NCBI GenBank assembly: GCA_003643975.1
Contig: QNAR01000129.1
Coordinates: 1 to 5,393 of the forward strand
Direction of reading: 5' to 3'
DNA length: 5,393 bases
Source of the DNA: Thermotogae bacterium
GTDB lineage: Bacteria; Thermotogota; Thermotogae; Petrotogales; Kosmotogaceae
This document shows positions 4,619 through 5,393 of the stretch, piece after piece. The translations under genes and the position numbers were made by a program. Position 1 is the stretch's first letter. The number at the start of each line of letters is the position of its first letter. The notes under the pieces were generated by a model. That model worked only from the letters and a program-made list of their open reading frames with translations, was not told where the DNA came from and did no database searches.

Positions 4619-5393
4619 ATGATGAATAACGCGGAAAAACGGAAAAAGCTAAAGGAAATGCTCAAAAAACTTCACAATAATCCTGAAAAACTTGAAAGCA
4701 TAAAAGAACGATTTTCTGAATTAATAAGGGAATTAACACCTGTGGATATCTCAAAAGTGGAACAGGAACTGATAGAGGAAGGAATTCCAGCAGAGAGTAT
4801 TCAATTGATGTGCAACGTGCATCTTGAACTTTTCAAAAAGGCGATTATTGAGGATGAAATCGATGTGGAACCATGGCACCCTATCCACATTTTGGTGGAA
4901 GAGCATAAAGACATCATGAATGTGTTTGACAACTTCAGAAGATTCATGATGGAAAAAGAAGAAGATCCAAGAGAAATGCTCTCTAAAACCCTCGATTATT
5001 TCGATCAATTGGAGCTTTATTTTTTAAAAGAGGAAAATGGCCTTTTTCCTTTTATAGAAAAACACGGTGTTGTGCAACCACCTGCGATAATGTGGAAAGA
5101 GCATGATCAGCTCAGAGCGTGGCGAAAAGAACTCAAAAAACTTTCAAAAGCCCCACAAGAAAAGCGGAACGAAATTAAAGAACTTGCACTTGCCATCGCT
5201 GAACTTTTTACTGATCACATTTACAAAGAACACAAAGTGTTGTTCCCCACCGCTTTAAAACTCATATCCACTGATGAATGGAAGGAAATAAGGAAAGCCT
5301 TTGACGAAATAGGATATTTTTCCTATAAGCCATCACCTTTTTATCTCGAGAGCCAAACACCACAGATTTCTGAGAGTCTGGTTAATCTCGGTA
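4619..5393 (+). CDS. DUF438-hemerythrin domain protein (C-terminus beyond window, probably PAS)
   Basis: An open frame of 258 codons that runs off the right edge with no stop. Residues about 9-75 match DUF438 (FSELIRELTPVDISKVEQEL at 32-51, then IEEGIPAESIQLMCNVH). Residues about 86-215 form a hemerythrin-like HHE four-helix domain: HPIHILVEEH at 87-96, LKEENGLFPFIEKHG at 136-150, MWKEHDQLR at 158-166 and DHIYKEHKVLFP at 199-210. Such domains bind a diiron centre that senses or handles O2 or NO. Family members usually continue into a PAS domain, which would lie outside the window. At the position where I expect the family His of HYxRKEN, this protein has Tyr134. ATG 4619 was chosen because TAGGAGG (4605-4611) lies seven bases upstream; ATG 4622 is a less likely alternative. 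It is divergent from the Crp/Fnr-type regulator, with a candidate activator site between. Confidence 0.93.
   Translation, partial: MMNNAEKRKKLKEMLKKLHNNPEKLESIKERFSELIRELTPVDISKVEQELIEEGIPAESIQLMCNVHLELFKKAIIEDEIDVEPWHPIHILVEEHKDIMNVFDNFRRFMMEKEEDPREMLSKTLDYFDQLELYFLKEENGLFPFIEKHGVVQPPAIMWKEHDQLRAWRKELKKLSKAPQEKRNEIKELALAIAELFTDHIYKEHKVLFPTALKLISTDEWKEIRKAFDEIGYFSYKPSPFYLESQTPQISESLVNLG

Noticed and set aside
4877..4890. DnaA-box-like CTATCCACA
   Set aside because: A single imperfect copy inside a coding region; no cluster and no AT-rich unwinding element nearby.
4751..5008. 85-codon minus-strand open frame inside the hemerythrin gene
   Set aside because: It is the antisense shadow of the DUF438-hemerythrin coding region, with a His/Phe-rich composition typical of such shadows.
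1..5393. CRISPR array, insertion sequence, tRNA or rRNA
   Set aside because: No regularly spaced repeats, transposase motifs, terminal repeats or structural RNA signatures were found.

Overview
The window looks like a piece of an anaerobic, moderately AT-rich bacterial chromosome. A member of the Thermotogota (Kosmotoga/Mesotoga-like) is my best guess. It rests on a DUF4438 protein (the family of Thermotoga maritima TM1086, from memory), a DUF438-hemerythrin protein, strong G-rich Shine-Dalgarno sites and the general protein style. No rRNA, tRNA, CRISPR array, transposase or integrase is visible.

Layout, left to right. (1) Positions 1-882, minus strand: the ATPase of an ABC-2-type exporter. 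Its stop codon overlaps, as ATGA, the start of a further gene that leaves the window and is probably the membrane subunit. (2) 1100-2140, plus: a secreted protein with a signal peptide, an unrecognised N-terminal half and a C-terminal module that recurs in secreted proteins of other phyla, followed by a clear terminator. (3) 2278-2490, plus: a 70-residue four-cysteine protein with its own promoter. (4) A perfect 11-bp hairpin at 2491-2515 ends transcription from both sides. (5) 2514-3738, minus: a probable two-gene operon, a DUF3795 cysteine-rich protein then a DUF4438 protein. Its leader contains two inverted repeats. (6) 3846-4520, minus: a Crp/Fnr-family regulator. (7) 4619 to the right edge, plus: a DUF438-hemerythrin protein cut by the window end.

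The most interesting part is the 98-bp gap between the regulator and the hemerythrin gene. It holds one Crp/Fnr-type palindrome, GTAAC-N4-GTTAC. Counting from the inferred promoters, the palindrome is centred at -41.5 of the rightward hemerythrin promoter (class II activator position) and just downstream of the leftward regulator promoter (autorepressor position). The two -10 boxes overlap on opposite strands. This reads as a compact self-limiting switch: the regulator turns on a diiron O2/NO-type sensor protein and turns itself down.

Three of the nearby genes (Crp/Fnr regulator, hemerythrin, DUF3795) and possibly the small four-Cys protein fit a redox, oxygen or nitric-oxide response theme. 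That grouping is inference; only the regulator-hemerythrin link has a visible DNA site.
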